Notes under the pieces: generated by a model | Told to the model about the DNA's origin: nothing | Database searches by the model: none | What the model saw: the letters and a program-made list of their open reading frames with translations, nothing else | DNA from: Dicyema japonicum | Taxonomy: Eukaryota; Dicyemida; Rhombozoa; Dicyemidae | Direction: 5' to 3' | Length of the DNA: 64,000 bases | Assembly: GCA_011109175.1 (NCBI GenBank) | Contig: RDEW01000014.1 | Coordinates: 382,042 to 446,041 of the forward strand | In this document: one piece after another, positions 45,969-57,198 of the stretch | Numbering within the stretch: the stretch's first letter is position 1 | Layout of the letters: each line of letters begins with the position of its first letter | Program-made: the position numbers and the translations under genes

Positions 45969-46139
45969 ATTACTAAGTGACGAACCAAAATATAACTAAA
46001 GTTCGAACTCCAGCCACGGGGATTGAGGGAATATAAATAAAAATAATTTATCCTTAGGACACCTAATAGTATCAGTTAAGTGATGGAATAATACAAAATA
46101 ATAATGAAATGAAAGCATCCGAATAATATGAATAGGAAA

Positions 46140-47095
46140 AAAGTCTTATTGGGATAATTCTTATAATTAACCGCGCTGTCAGAGCCAATGTTCCACCGAA
46201 TCAACTACACCTGTCAACTCTTAGCATGGTAGGCAATACACCCCCTGATAGGTCCTCTAAAACTACGACCCGTAGATACGGAGCCAGACTCCTCCGTTTT
46301 CGAGAAGACAAAAATCCACTTTACCTAATTAATGTTTCGAAAAAATTTATCAGAAAAAGGAAAATAAGTGGACATTGCTGCGAAGGAAGCGATTCAAGAC
46401 GTTCGCGGAAGCAACGCCGCTCCCAAGGATCTCCCTGTTTTGATAAGTAGTGTTTCGATGTCCTTCAAAAACAGACTATTAATAGTAAAAATCCTTGATA
46501 AGACGATAAAGTCAATTAAGTCAATCAAGCCATATATTCATAGTTAGTTACCCCAATCTGTTCTTCAACGAGGGTCACCTCCTCATGAAGAAAAACAAAC
46601 ATTACGTATTAATTTAGGGACTCTCACCCAATTCCCCGCACGGCTATTGCTTGTTGGGTCGCCATCTACAGTCCTTGAGCTGATGTAAAGTCGTTTTAAT
46701 TTTAATTAGTAACATTTTACCCACAAGGAAATGAAAAAAAGTAATATTCAAATGAATTTTCTTGTTTCAGGACTTTTCGCCAGCATCCCTCATAATTCTT
46801 ATCGTACTTGTATAAGAATCGAGTTTTCTTTGCAAAACCCATAATCGTCTTGGCAACAACTTCTCTTATAGAGATTAATCCTCATCTTTTATCAGGAACT
46901 TATCCAGCCTTTCCCAAAAAGCGAATTTAATTACCAGCCCAAGTCGAAAACGCGATTTCCTCGTCTGTTGCAATGATGAGAAGCAACGCAACGTCGGTAA
47001 TGTCGGCGGGGACCACTTTGGATGGATTGCTGTGTTAATTAATTAATTGTTACTAAATATAAATAAAAATTTATTATCAACAAAAATATGTTCCA
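46140..47095. other. Unassigned stretch
   Basis: A plus-strand frame at 46226-46450 (TTTRRYGARLLRFREDKNPL, NVSKKFIRKRKIS) may be the 5' part of a LINE, but no diagnostic motif is visible. The rest is stop-rich. Confidence 0.25.
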
Positions 47096-47099
47096 TTAT

Positions 47100-47692
47100 T
47101 TAGATAAAAGGCAAATAAGACTGATATAAACGTAATAACCTATGGCTCAATCAAAGAGGTATCGACACGAAAATGAGAATCCTATTATACGACTCATTCA
47201 TAAAACCCGTACTTTTATATAACGCTGGAACTTGGGCGACCTCATCAGCGGATATGGAAAAACTAGACTCGTTCCACAGAGGTCAGCTGAGAAAAATAAC
47301 AGGAACTACTTGGCCTACGAGAATATCGAGGAATGCTTTATATAAGAGATGCAGCGCTAGACCTTAGATGTACTGGAATCCAGATGGAAGCTCTTCGGAC
47401 ACGTGGTGAGGATGGAATTAACATCCCCACCGAACATATCTATGGAAACATACTATGTTAGTCAAGAAGGCCGCTATCATGGAAGACCTAGAACAACATT
47501 GCCAATAGTCTTACAAAAAGACCTGGTCAATATCAAAAGAAACCTAAAAAATGCCGACGACCTAAACATGAGAGCCTTGGCGAGGAACAGGGGAGCATGG
47601 AAAAGGATGACATCTAACCTTGTTTCTTTTGCTGCACATACGGGTCTATAATTAGTATGGCTCTCGTGAAGTGCTTAAATAATAATAATAAG
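47100..47692 (+). pseudogene. LINE family 3 3' end
   Basis: Reads MRILLYDSFIKPVLLYNAGT, DMEKLDSFHRGQLRKITGTT and WPTRISRNALYKR, then after a frame change WKLFGHVVRMELTSPPNIS, YHGRPRTTLPIVL and MRALARNRGAWKRMTSNLVS. This is the segment downstream of the reverse transcriptase in RTE-like or related LINEs. After the stop it runs into agtatggctctcgtgaagtg and (aat)n, the same tail as SINE-1. One frameshift; otherwise well preserved. Confidence 0.75.
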
Positions 47693-47699
47693 ACTGATA

Positions 47700-48490
47700 A
47701 GACTGTAAAATAACCTCTTTTGTTTTTCCTGGTTTCTCTACCATCTAGACAATTGAAAATCTTCTAGCTATTAGAGAGGGACATGTCCAAGTTTCATTCT
47801 CGTGATAATTAAGTTTCGGGGATCCAAAATAGAATTTCATGGCACTCCTTAAACATTGTCTTTCTTATGTGGTCATATTCCGGCGTTTTGGTTTTTCATC
47901 CCATTACGACTGTCTTTGCCTCGTGGAGAGTGATATCTTTATGTAGTGCAGTTGTGTTCAACAAATATTTCTTAGATAATCATTGGAATCGGTCCCAAGT
48001 ATCCTCTTTAGCTGTACTACCTCTTTTTTAAAAAGTGTTCCATGGGTTTCTTGAAAAAGATTATATTCGATATTGATCTGAGCACATTATTCTGAAATAT
48101 GGCTTCCAGAAGAATTGATTCATCATCTCAAGCCTGTTTACCTTTTAGCTCCATTTTCTGTCTACTTTCTCTTTCAAAAAGGGTTTCAACGAATTTTTCT
48201 AATTTTTTGATTTCTTTGGATCTTGAGGATCCACAAATATTTGTGGCCTCGCTTCTCAAATATTTTTGTTCAATTGAACGGAAATGGTATTCTTTTCCAA
48301 ATATACCGGTTTTCCGGATCTCTTCAGATATTAGGTCCGTTATACAGTGGGCCCAGTTCGTGGATATTTTCGTTGCTAGATTGATTGTCTGTAATTGTGG
48401 AATAGCATCATTCTTAATATCTTATAGAATATGACTACCCGACATACGGACCTGGGCAAAGGAAACTAGGAAGACTTCCAGTTTGTCCCC
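47700..48490. other. Unassigned stretch with a 111-codon frame
   Basis: A plus-strand frame at 48099-48434 (ACLPFSSIFCLLSLSKRVST, SIERKWYSFPNIPVFRISSD) is serine- and phenylalanine-rich like the shadow of an AT-rich gene; the minus strand is full of stops. No gene is supported. Confidence 0.25.
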
Positions 48491-48496
48491 GCCATG

Positions 48497-48815
48497 GGTT
48501 GAGTAAAGATTGTCCCAATAGTCCATTACAGGCTTCCGCTTCCGAAAAGAGTTGGAGAAGTAGATCCGCCATCTTCAATTTTCATCACACGTCCTACCGT
48601 CGCGGACATAACTTCATTCTTAAGCGGAAGAGTTTTCATAATGGTAATCTCCGCCGAACAGGGAGAAGGGAAGAAGATACTTTTCAACAACTGTCTTGTC
48701 TGACTCATCGCCTCACAGGTGGGATCTGTTTGACGAGAATTGACCTTCACTAGAAAGCTTCATCTTTAGGATTCGAACCCACGACTGTAAGATCCAATGT
48801 CATCCAACGTTACGT
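48497..48815 (-). repeat. SINE-2, longest copy with B box
   Basis: The minus strand starts with a tRNA-like head: gttgaacgtaacgttgg, then tcgtgggttcgaatcc, a perfect pol III B box. The body then carries gatgagtcagacaagacag, cggcggagattaccattatg, gaatgaagttatgtccgcga and ggaagcctgtaatggac. Partial copies lie at 5265-5400 and 19225-19425. Confidence 0.75.
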
Positions 48816-48966
48816 TCAACAAGAAGACCCAAAATTTCCAGAAATAATTAAATTCGAATCTTAGAGTGTTTTATAGTTTTTTATTAATAATATAAAATTA
48901 TTTATTATTTTAAAATTGTTTAAAAAATAAAATATTCAGAAATTTAATCAATAAATTAATAGACCT

Positions 48967-50023
48967 ATGGACTATGAGAATGCCGTTCAAAAATTTGCCA
49001 AACTTGTTGTTTTTCCTCCGATAAAAAAATGTTACCGAATGCTTGAAATTCTACTGGTAATGGTAGACGATCTCAAAGGACTCCAAAACTTTTTTCAAGC
49101 AATAATAAGTTGCGACAGTAACCACCAATGTGTTGTTATTAGACCGTATTTCTACTTTTATAATTATAGTGATGGGAAAAATTATCACTTATTATCATGC
49201 CAATTATTCCGCTGGTCTGACATAACCCACGTGGGTCAACTGAGATGTATTGACCACTGTAAATACGGCTGCGACATTACCAATGAAGTAATTTGTATTA
49301 ACCCCTTCCATTATGTCCGAAATAACGGTATTATTCACGTATTGATTTATTGACTTTATTGGCAATTAATTACACAATTTAGGCGCTGTCCCCATTCAGT
49401 CTCCTTCAGAAAACCTAGTCTGGGCAATTTATTCGATTTACAATAAGGATACCGTCTTGATAAAGGACAAATGCATATATGAGTGGTCCCATCATATATG
49501 TGATTCCGACGTTCCTTTTGTTCCTGATCTCGCCCAACTAATCGGTACACGATATTTTAATTTTGAGGAAAGGGAGTGAGGATATCATACGTGAAACCAT
49601 TTGTCCACATACACTGTGACTCTGATACGACAATATATTTCTATAGTGTCTTCTTCAATCAGTTGAACAGAGCCGATCCTTCCCAAATTGCTGAGCTTAA
49701 AGCAAGTAGTTTTCATTTTAAAGTCAGATTCTTCCGTAACGGTATTCAACGAGACCACCTTCGCTGAGAATCTAAGTAAATTAACGAAGGATGCGGATCA
49801 TACTTCCCTCTACAACATGTCAAACTCGTATACGATATATCTTTCCTTCGGTAATTCATGGGGGACACAACACAAGTTGGAGTAATTAATATATAGTTAC
49901 AAAAATCTCAACAAACTTGACCTCTGGATTACCATAAATCTCATTATACCTTCTGAATGGCTTGATAATGTGCTAAGAGCCCTCGGAGTTCCTAAAAACT
50001 ACTCTTGCACCAGTCAATCGTGA
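48967..50023 (+). CDS. SMAD: R-SMAD transcription factor, compact
   Basis: Receptor-type SMAD, the transducer of TGF-beta/BMP signals. MH1: KFAKLVVF, HQCVVIRPYF, LLSCQLFRWSDITHVGQLRC and HCKYGCDITNEVICINPFHY, with the Cys/His residues of its zinc site. MH2: ENLVWAIYSIYN, KGVRISYVKPFVHIHCDSDT, SSVTVFNETTFAENLSKLT, YTIYLSFGNSWGTQHK and IIPSEWLDNVLRALGVPK. It ends NYSCTSQS, resembling the SSxS tail that type I receptors phosphorylate. Introns: 49328-49382 (55 nt) between the domains and three of 21-23 nt in MH2. MH1 and MH2 are joined by only about a dozen residues, and the DNA-binding hairpin of MH1 is shorter and altered. About 310 residues against 420-470 in typical R-SMADs. Start ATG 48967, stop TGA 50021-50023. 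Confidence 0.9.
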
Positions 50024-50154
50024 ATTTTTTTTACATTTTAAACTTTCGGTGATTATTTTTCATTTTTTGTTTTTGAAAATAGTCGTTTTTTTCTTTTAAT
50101 GTTCCTGTACAAGAATTAATGAAATTACAGTTGTTTTTTACGTTTAGCATTCAT

Positions 50155-50240
50155 TTAGTTGACGAGTGACGCCTTCATCACTGTGGAACTGGATTGTCCC
50201 CAGGACTCACACACAAGAAAAAAGAAAAAAACAATAAATT
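50155..50240 (+). repeat. SINE-1 copy E (short body piece)
   Basis: Contains gacgagtgacgccttcatca, tggaactggattgtccccag and ggactcacacacaagaaaaa, the middle of SINE-1. Head and tail are absent. Confidence 0.6.
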
Positions 50241-50512
50241 ATAACACTCTTGAAGTCTTGGATTAATTAACATAACTATTCTTGTCTTAATTATTATTAC
50301 TAAAAGCACTCCCGAAAAAACATAAATTAGTTAAGTTTCCCTTGTGCCGTATTCCTAATCAATGATTATTAATCATCCTCTCCGTCAACCTCGACCATGA
50401 TCCTCTGTTGCGCGCTAGTTCTCTTAGGTAGTCCAGATCGTCCGCTGAAGTTAGTCTCATACCAACCGCCGATAGGTCTTCGTTCAAGATACTCGGAAGT
50501 GTTGTTCTTGGC

Positions 50513-52161
50513 CAGAGTTGTTAGATTTAAATCATTTGATTTTAATCAACAAAAAAAATCAATGATTTAAATCATTAGAAAAAATCAAAAAAATCATTTA
50601 AATTTTTTAATGTCTGGAAGTCGATAAACGTATTATTTCTGGAAAGACCGGGAGTCGAGCCAGATGCCGTAATTGCGGGAAGGAGGTACAAGGTCTCGTA
50701 TCTCGGATGAGGCAGCATCATTTATCATGTCGAACTAATATTGATATCCCTGAAAATCCGTCGAAACCTGAAAGTGATTTGATCAGCGAATTCCTCCCAA
50801 GGATGAGGGACCAGTCTTTAATCAATTTCGTTACTACGACGACGTCATCGAAGAAAAATTTGATTGATATGCAACTCGCTAGATACATATATTCCACTAA
50901 CACTCCTTTTGCTGCTGTAGAACATCCGGAAATTGTCAAATTCGTACAAATGCTTCTTCCTGGGTATCATTTACCCTCTCATAATCAAATTGGTGGTCCA
51001 TTGCTCGATCGTGTGTACGACCAAATACATGAAGACTGTCGGCAAAGACTCCAGGACAAGACAGTGTCTATGATGTTGGACGGGTGGAGTAACATTCATA
51101 ATGAACCTGTTATTTGTGCGTCAGTTGTAACATCGGATGGAGAAAGCTATCTAATTGACACTGTGGACACGTCTGGATATAGCCACACCGCGGAGTATCT
51201 TCAATCTGTTGCTTTAGTCTTTGTAAATTCCGCCGAGCAACGGTTTGGATGTAAAATCGGGAGTCTTGTAACGGACAACGCTGCCAACATGACTAAAATG
51301 AGGAGGATAATGATGCAAGATGACGATGAAATTATTACATATGATTGCTAGGCACATTATCTCAACCTTCTCTCAAAGGATGTCGAAGTAGCTGACGTCA
51401 AAGAAACCTTCGTAAGAATAAATAAATACTTTCGAAACGTCCATCTTCCAGCGGCATATTTGCGGCTGATTAAACCAATTGCTGTCGCTTTAGACAAAAT
51501 TCAAAATGATTCTACGACGATTAGTCATGCTGTAGAAATTTAAAAAGAACTTGAACAGACTTATATTGACCATGAATGTACGACTATTTTAGAAAAAGTG
51601 AAAACTCGGGCTGATCAAGTATTAACACCTTTCCAGTACTTGCGAATCTAATGGACCCAACACGTTGTGGGAGATCTCTTTCAACTGCTGAGATTGCCTC
51701 GCCTTGGAGTATTGTGCTGAACATTATGAATATGCTCTTCCGACTCTGATTAATTTCATAGCAAAAGTTGATCCATTCAAACTATACATGTTCGCTCCGA
51801 ATTTATTGAGCAAAGTATCACCTATAGCTTGGTGGGAGTCAAACTCATACCAGCTACCTTCTGAAGTAATTCACTCTGCAAAAAATTCTTGGAGCAGTTC
51901 TTCCACAGGTGGAATAGAACGAATTTTTTTGACTTTTGGATTCTTACATTCAAATGTACGAAATAGGCTGGGAATTGAAAAAGCTGCCAAACTTGTTTTT
52001 TGTTTACAAGCTTTTAAATAAATAAATTCGATTTCCATTGTTTTTGTTTTTATTTTACTTTGTTTCCGAATAAAAATTATTTAATTCAAAAAATCCTGTT
52101 AAATCAAAAAATCAGATTTTTTCGATTTTTTTCATAAAAATCATGGTTTTTAACAACCCTG
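50513..52161 (+). mobile_element. hAT transposon with 8-bp target duplication
   Basis: Ends are cagagttgtta at 50513 and, in reverse complement, cagggttgtta ending at 52161. Both are flanked by exactly ttcttggc (50505-50512 and 52162-52169), the 8-bp duplication of hAT transposons. It is 1649 bp with AT-rich ends (repeated aaaaatcatg-like words) and a single transposase gene on the plus strand. Its host is a minus-strand LINE. Confidence 0.93.
50620..52020 (+). pseudogene. hAT transposase, few lesions
   Basis: N-terminal BED-type zinc finger CRNCGKEVQGLVSRMRQHHL-SC, then a long frame with KTVSMMLDGWSNIHNEPVIC (first catalytic Asp region), SLVTDNAANMTKMRR (second Asp), AHYLNLLSKDVEV and FVRINKYFRNVHLP. 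A second frame gives the C-terminal dimerisation region YEYALPTLINFIAKV, PIAWWESNSYQL and NVRNRLGIEKAAKLVF. Lesions are limited: an in-frame TAG at about 51349 where Cys-x-Ala-His is expected, another near 51541, and frame changes around 51650-51720. It looks more recent than the other DNA transposons here, but the copy cannot make a full enzyme. Confidence 0.85.
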
Positions 52162-52689
52162 TTCTTGGCCTTCCGCGAAATCCGGCTCCTGTATGTGCGA
52201 AGTAGTTGACCATTGCGAAATTTGCGGGGATCTGGTCATTTAGATGTCTTGATTAAAAATATCACCGGACAGGACGCCGTATTTGCATTTATTATAATGG
52301 TTTGCAGCAGAGATCTTCATTGGTAAGTTAATATTGTTTACCGATTTGAGCTGAGCTCCGTGGAAAGAGTCAAGACGGTCCATTTCCCGATTAGAGATTC
52401 CCCAAATCCCAGAGTTGTAGGTTAGTACCGGGATGACAAAAGCTTTGTATATTCTAAACCTGGTGTTTAGTCCTATTCTCTTTCTGTGACTAGTCGCATA
52501 CCAGTTGGTGTTTCTTGTGAGGTTGTTTAAGTCCTCTGCAATTGAAAGTTCCCAGAGTGAACGGAGAAGTCGGTAAAAAAATACAAATCTTGTCTTAATA
52601 ATAAAATAATAATAATTTTTTTCTTAAATAATAATTCTTTTCTTAATAATCTCCCTATTATTATAAGCACTTTCCGAATCTTCCACGTT

Positions 52690-53885
52690 CTATATTTTCA
52701 ACATGGTTTCCTCCGCGGTAGGTCCACCGCTACATACTTGGCAACCCTATCGCAGTTCATTGCCGACGGTTTTAACACCCATCCGCCTCACAATCGCACA
52801 ATCTTGGTTTCTATTGACTTCAACAAAGCCTTTGACACTGTTTCGAGGAAAATCGTTGTTGGAAAAATATTTTCTACTAATATTCGTCCGAATATGAAAT
52901 TATGGCTGGCCAACTTTTTGTCTGGAAGACGTGGAAGAGTAATCAGTGGTGATCTCAGATCTTGATCACGATTACTACCGAACGGGGTACCCCAGGGGTC
53001 TCCACTTTCACCAATTCTATTCAACCTATTCCTACACGACCTACCTAATGATGGAGACGAAGATTCCCTTCTATTATCCTACGCAGACGATAGTCATTGT
53101 AATACGGAACCGCTCGACGCAAGTCGCATCCCTTAAAACTCAGACAAAATTGAGCACTCTCCACGATTGGATTGTGGCAATCGACTTAACGATTTCTGCA
53201 ACCAAGTCTATCTGTTCCATTCACGTCGGACCGTCGTTCCAAGGATGAACCGAGTATCTTTATTGGTCCCACTCGGATTCCAGTGACAAAGTCCCCCACT
53301 GTCCTTGGAGTCAAGTACGACAGTCTTCTCAATTCAACTCCCACGCAAAGACATGATCACCAGGGGCCTCCAGAAAGTTAACGTTTACGCGCCCTTGTTC
53401 GGAGGACCACGAGGAACATGGACTTTTCCGTTTCTACACTCTACCAACAAACAATCGCGCCTGCCATTGAGTATGCCTCCGTTGCATGGAGATTCGGCTA
53501 TCGGAGTCTATGGTCCAAAGAGTCAACTCAATATACCAGAAAACAATCATTATGCTTTGCCCACGTAATGGATCAACAGTCGACCCACTACTCATGGAAG
53601 CTAAGATCCGTAGTCGTGGCTCCGAATTTTTTCGCGTCTGTGAGGAAGATGGAAACCCGCTTGGCCTAATCCTTCCATGGCAAGAGAAAACCGATTGAAT
53701 AAGAAATTCCCCTCCCCGATCGGATTCCTCTGCAAGACCGAGAGAAGGCTCTTCCAAAGTAGTGGGGACAATGGAAGATCACAGACGTCGAATGGCACAA
53801 TGATTGCGAGGACTGGGATCACCTAACTGTTTGACTCTTTGTCTTTTTTCTCGGTGTTCCCGGGGTTATTAAAATAAATAAATAA
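52690..53885 (+). pseudogene. Jockey-like LINE reverse transcriptase, broken
   Basis: Blocks in order: MATLSQFIADGFNTH, ILVSIDFNKAFDTVSRKIVV, NFLSGRRGRVISGDL, then in another frame NGVPQGSPLSPILFNLFL and LLLSYADDS (catalytic), and later thumb and C-terminal pieces ending ARTGIT before the stop. The 3' stem GGGATCACC (53815-53823) pairs with GGTGTTCCC (53853-53861) with one T-T mismatch, then an aaataaataaataa tail. Several frame shifts. Confidence 0.82.
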
Positions 53886-53899
53886 GCACTTTTCGAGAA

Positions 53900-54545
53900 A
53901 TAATAACAATGTCAAGATTCCTCTTCTTCCACCTGATAGATCCGGTCAACTAACTTCTTCCAGGCTCCCATATACGATTCCCTCTTTCGTCATATACGAG
54001 ATTTTGTGTGAGGAGTTAAGGATTCCTCAGTTAATTACACTTCCATCTCATAATTCGCGTAGTTGTAGGATCAAGGCACAATATGTGTCCGAAAAGTTTT
54101 TATCAATTTTCTATTATTGTATGGGACAGTTACCAGATCTTTGGGGATCTTTTTTTCCCACCGGTCAGGAATGAACACAAGCATGTGCCTTCTGTGGAAC
54201 GCATCAAGTCTACTAATTTCATTATTTTATAATTCCCACGTGACTCTATTATATATTAGAACTGGGACCATGGATACATTGTAGACTCTAAGACGAGTTC
54301 TGGCTCCATCAAGCTTGTTGTTAGACCAGATCTGCCTCTGTTTGTTTAGGGCGATTGTGGATAGCCTTTTACTGTTTTTCTGGTCTTTGTCGTCCCCAAG
54401 CAACGAACTCAGTTTTTTACGTTCCGTCAGATCTAGTCTTTGGGGCATATTTTTTGTATCCAAGTGTTTTCGGTTTTTTTGGTATTCATGTTTGAAAACC
54501 ATTCGAAGAATATATTTGGTAGTACTTCTAGTATTCTCTTGATTA
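53900..54545 (-). pseudogene. LINE family 3 C-terminal part
   Basis: Minus strand: RLDLTERKKLSSLLGDDKDQ, KQRQIWSNNKLDGARTRLRV, YNVSMVPVLIYNRVTWEL, then a stop and SRLDAFHRRHMLVFIPDRW. The same LLYNxGTW ... LDxFHRxQ pattern as the other family 3 copies. Confidence 0.65.
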
Positions 54546-54569
54546 TGTGGGTATCTTCATAAATATACT

Positions 54570-55000
54570 CTATAGTAGAGAATATATGTCAGGCTCAGCT
54601 ATTCGTGTAGTTCCGACTTTTATTAAAGCTGATAAATTTTCATCAGTGAGTCTTGTTCTATGAGCAGTTTTTTTCACTTTCATAAATGAAAAAAGCTGTT
54701 CACACACATATGTCGAACCAAACATAGCAATGATTTTTGTCGCAAACTTTATAGTTTTTAAACTTTCCAGGAAGATATGAAAGAAAGCAGGTATGACATT
54801 TTCATTTAATAGCTGAGACTTCCATAATTTTTGTTCGGCAACAATTTTTCTGGTTAATGAAATATCTTTAAACAAGTGGGCGTTGTCTGGCAAATAATTT
54901 TTACTGTTTTCACATGGCTTGATGAAATCAACATCGCCATATAATTTTTCATTCATTGCAGGCATTCTGCTGATTTCATAGTTTGCAGTAACTAATGCAG
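54570..55000 (-). pseudogene. hAT transposase C-terminus
   Basis: Minus strand: NYLPDNAHLFKDISLTRKIV, NENVIPAFFHIFLESLK, MFGSTYVCEQLFSFMKVKKT and AHRTRLTDENLSALIKV, the dimerisation domain of ZBED5/FAM200-type hAT transposases (STYVCEQxFSxMxxxKxxxRxRLTDExL). No terminal repeat found next to it; N-terminal part absent here. Confidence 0.8.
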
Positions 55001-55519
55001 TACATCGATTATGATTTTTGTGTGAAATGAGTCTATCGTAGTTAAACCTTTTCGCAATTTATGAAACACGCATTGGACCTTCTTGGTTAATGAGCAACTT
55101 AATTATTATTAAAAAGCAAACGACTTGGAAGCAACCCTCGATAGAGATTCCAGAAACATCCTAATGTAAATACGCCTTTGAAATTTTCACCTCAAGGACG
55201 GATCCCTCACCTGACCAGCTTGGGGATACCATTTTCGGGTCATGACCACAAATGACACTAAGGGATTTGTGGAATCGTCCAACACTATCAGCTGGACGCT
55301 TGATGGCAGCCAGTCTCATACATGTTAGTGAGGTTTATTTATTTAAAACGAAGAATCACCGACAAATTAAATTGACATTCCATTAATAGTAAAAAAAAGG
55401 TGCCGAGTTTGTTAGTCTTCTGTTTGAAGTAAAAATCATTGTGCTAGACTTTTCAGGATTCTGTGTAATAAATTCCTCGTTAACCAACAGCTCAGGGAGT
55501 CCAGTAAATCTTGTAATCG

Positions 55520-55925
55520 GTATGTGAAATTACTCTTTCTCTTCGTCCTTCGTGAAAGTTTGAAACCAAATTTTCAAATTCCATACTCCCACGGAAAATC
55601 ACTTGTCTGGGACGCAACGTGTGTGGACACCTTCTCAGGGGCCAGATCGCTGACGGCGATGCACTATCCTGGAGACGCAGCCGACCAGGTGGAGGCCAAG
55701 AAGATTCGTAAATACGAATCCCTCGAAGATCAATACCATTTCACCCCTATTGCTGTGGAGACAACTGGAACCATGGGAGCGAAGACGGACGCCTTTCTCT
55801 CTTGCATTGGAAGCAAACTCGCCTTAAAAAGGTGTGAGCCACTGGAGAGGCTCTGGTTGAGGCAGAGGCTCGAAATGGCTATTATCAGAGGAAACGCCTT
55901 CGTTATTCCGTCGTTTTAGTTATTT
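55520..55925 (+). pseudogene. RLE family 1 C-terminus, open frame
   Basis: One uninterrupted frame of about 130 codons: IPYSHGKSLVWDATCVDTFS, GDAADQVEAKKIRKYESLED, QYHFTPIAVETTGTMGAKTD and ERLWLRQRLEMAIIRGNAFV. It covers the WD part of the endonuclease to the C-terminus. The RPD part is lost upstream. It is the best-preserved copy of this segment. Confidence 0.75.
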
Positions 55926-55999
55926 ATAATTAGGTTGTTTTGACATTATTTAAACTTAAATTATCAAAAAAATTCAAATTGTTAAATTGTTAGAACCAA

Positions 56000-56550
56000 A
56001 AATCTTCCTAGTGAATACTTTCCTCGGAATCGACGTAGGGTGTAGTTTTGGAGTGATCCTTCTTAAAGCAATGTTGGAGGGATACATCTGGAAGGTAAGG
56101 TTTAATCTGATCGAGAATGAGATTTTCTAGATTTTTTTGAAGAGTCACACAAAAGAGATATTGGTTTGTAAGAAGTTTGTAGTCCTTCGTCCGTCCTGGT
56201 TTCAAAATTCTCAATTTTCTGTGAGGGATAAAACTCAGGGAAGAATAAAACTTCATGATCTTGTTTAAAAAGCTCTTGTCCTCCAGGTCATAGCAAGGAA
56301 GTCCCGAAGAATATTCCACATCCTTATGAGGGAGGACTGTTTAGTTAGGGTGGACATGAGGTTATTCCAGATTCTCTCTTGTTTCATCTTGGCCTTGTTT
56401 TTGATTTCTCTTTCCAAGGAACGAATCCTCTCCCTGGTTCCCCATTATTGAATCTGTAGACATTTTAAACAATTTCTTTCCTTCGTGTCGAGCGGTAAGG
56501 CTTCTTCGTGAATGGATTGGTTTTGTTTGATAAAATCCTTTTACCCTCAC
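56000..56550 (-). pseudogene. Jockey-like LINE reverse transcriptase fragment
   Basis: Minus strand: DYKLLTNQYLFCVTLQKNLE, NLILDQIKPYLPDVSLQHCF and KKDHSKTTPY, corresponding to RPIS.L.. SRILERLVLENIK..PLSPFQHGFR.EHST in better copies. Upstream a degenerate frame continues to 56550. It is the fingers part only. Confidence 0.6.
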
Positions 56551-56559
56551 GCACTACAC

Positions 56560-57160
56560 CAGAGGTTTTTAAACTTTTTTACACGTTTCCCTTAGAAAAA
56601 ATATACAATCTTGAACCTCACTTAATATTCCATGATATAACACAAATATTATTTTTAGCAAAAACAATTTTTAACACAAAAAAGTTATTGAGATAATTTT
56701 TATCTTTGACACAAGTTTTTGAAGTCTCTGTGTCATTGAGGAGAGTCCTACTCATTATGCACTAATAAATGAGTTCGACATATAGATTTCATAAACTTTG
56801 TACGAAGATAGCAAAGCAGTTATGAGACAGAAACGTTTTCGTTTGGTCATCGAATCTTCTTAATTTTCTTTTAAAATTTCATCGGACTTGTGGATACATT
56901 CAGAATGAACGCTTCAAAATGTCTTTTTAATTTGCATGGTCTCACACTATCTGCTGCTAGTGTTTTGGAACAAAGCAAACAGAAGGGTATTTCAAAGGAA
57001 TCAACAATAATACGTGTGAATCCTAGCAATAAGCAGGGTGGTCAATATTTTCTTGTCTTTGGAGTCGTATTGATTATAATCAAATTATTCTGACTATTTG
57101 AACTAACATCAAAATCTTCACTATTCGTCAATTTTCTTTTACAATTAGCCATGCTGTTGA
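56560..57160 (-). mobile_element. Internally deleted hAT element with BED domain
   Basis: One end is cagaggtttttaaactttt at 56560, a hAT-type terminal repeat. The minus strand starts MANCKRKLTNSEDFD at about 57152 and continues CLLLGFTRIIVDSFEIPFCL and LCSKTLAADSVRPCKLKRHF, the N-terminus and BED finger of ZBED5-type hAT transposases. After about 100 codons the frame collapses and the terminal repeat follows, so most of the gene is deleted. The other terminal repeat was not found; R330 lies there. Confidence 0.65.
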
Positions 57161-57198
57161 ATGAATTTAAATTGATTTTTGAAAATATAATTTTTTAA

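Larger units (their letters stand above)
50345..52600 (-). pseudogene. LINE family 3 C-terminus, split by a hAT
   Basis: Minus-strand frames on the two sides of the hAT element give PVLTYNSGIWGISNREMDRL, DSFHGAQLKSVNNINLPMKI and, beyond the insertion, a continuation near ETNFSGRSGLPKRTS. The YNSGxW ... RLDSFHxxQL pattern matches the 43.6 and 47.2 kb copies. The insertion occupies 50513-52161. Confidence 0.65.

Noticed and set aside
48099-48434. A 111-codon gene on the plus strand
   Set aside because: Serine/phenylalanine-rich composition typical of noncoding AT-rich DNA here, no start context, no recognised domain.
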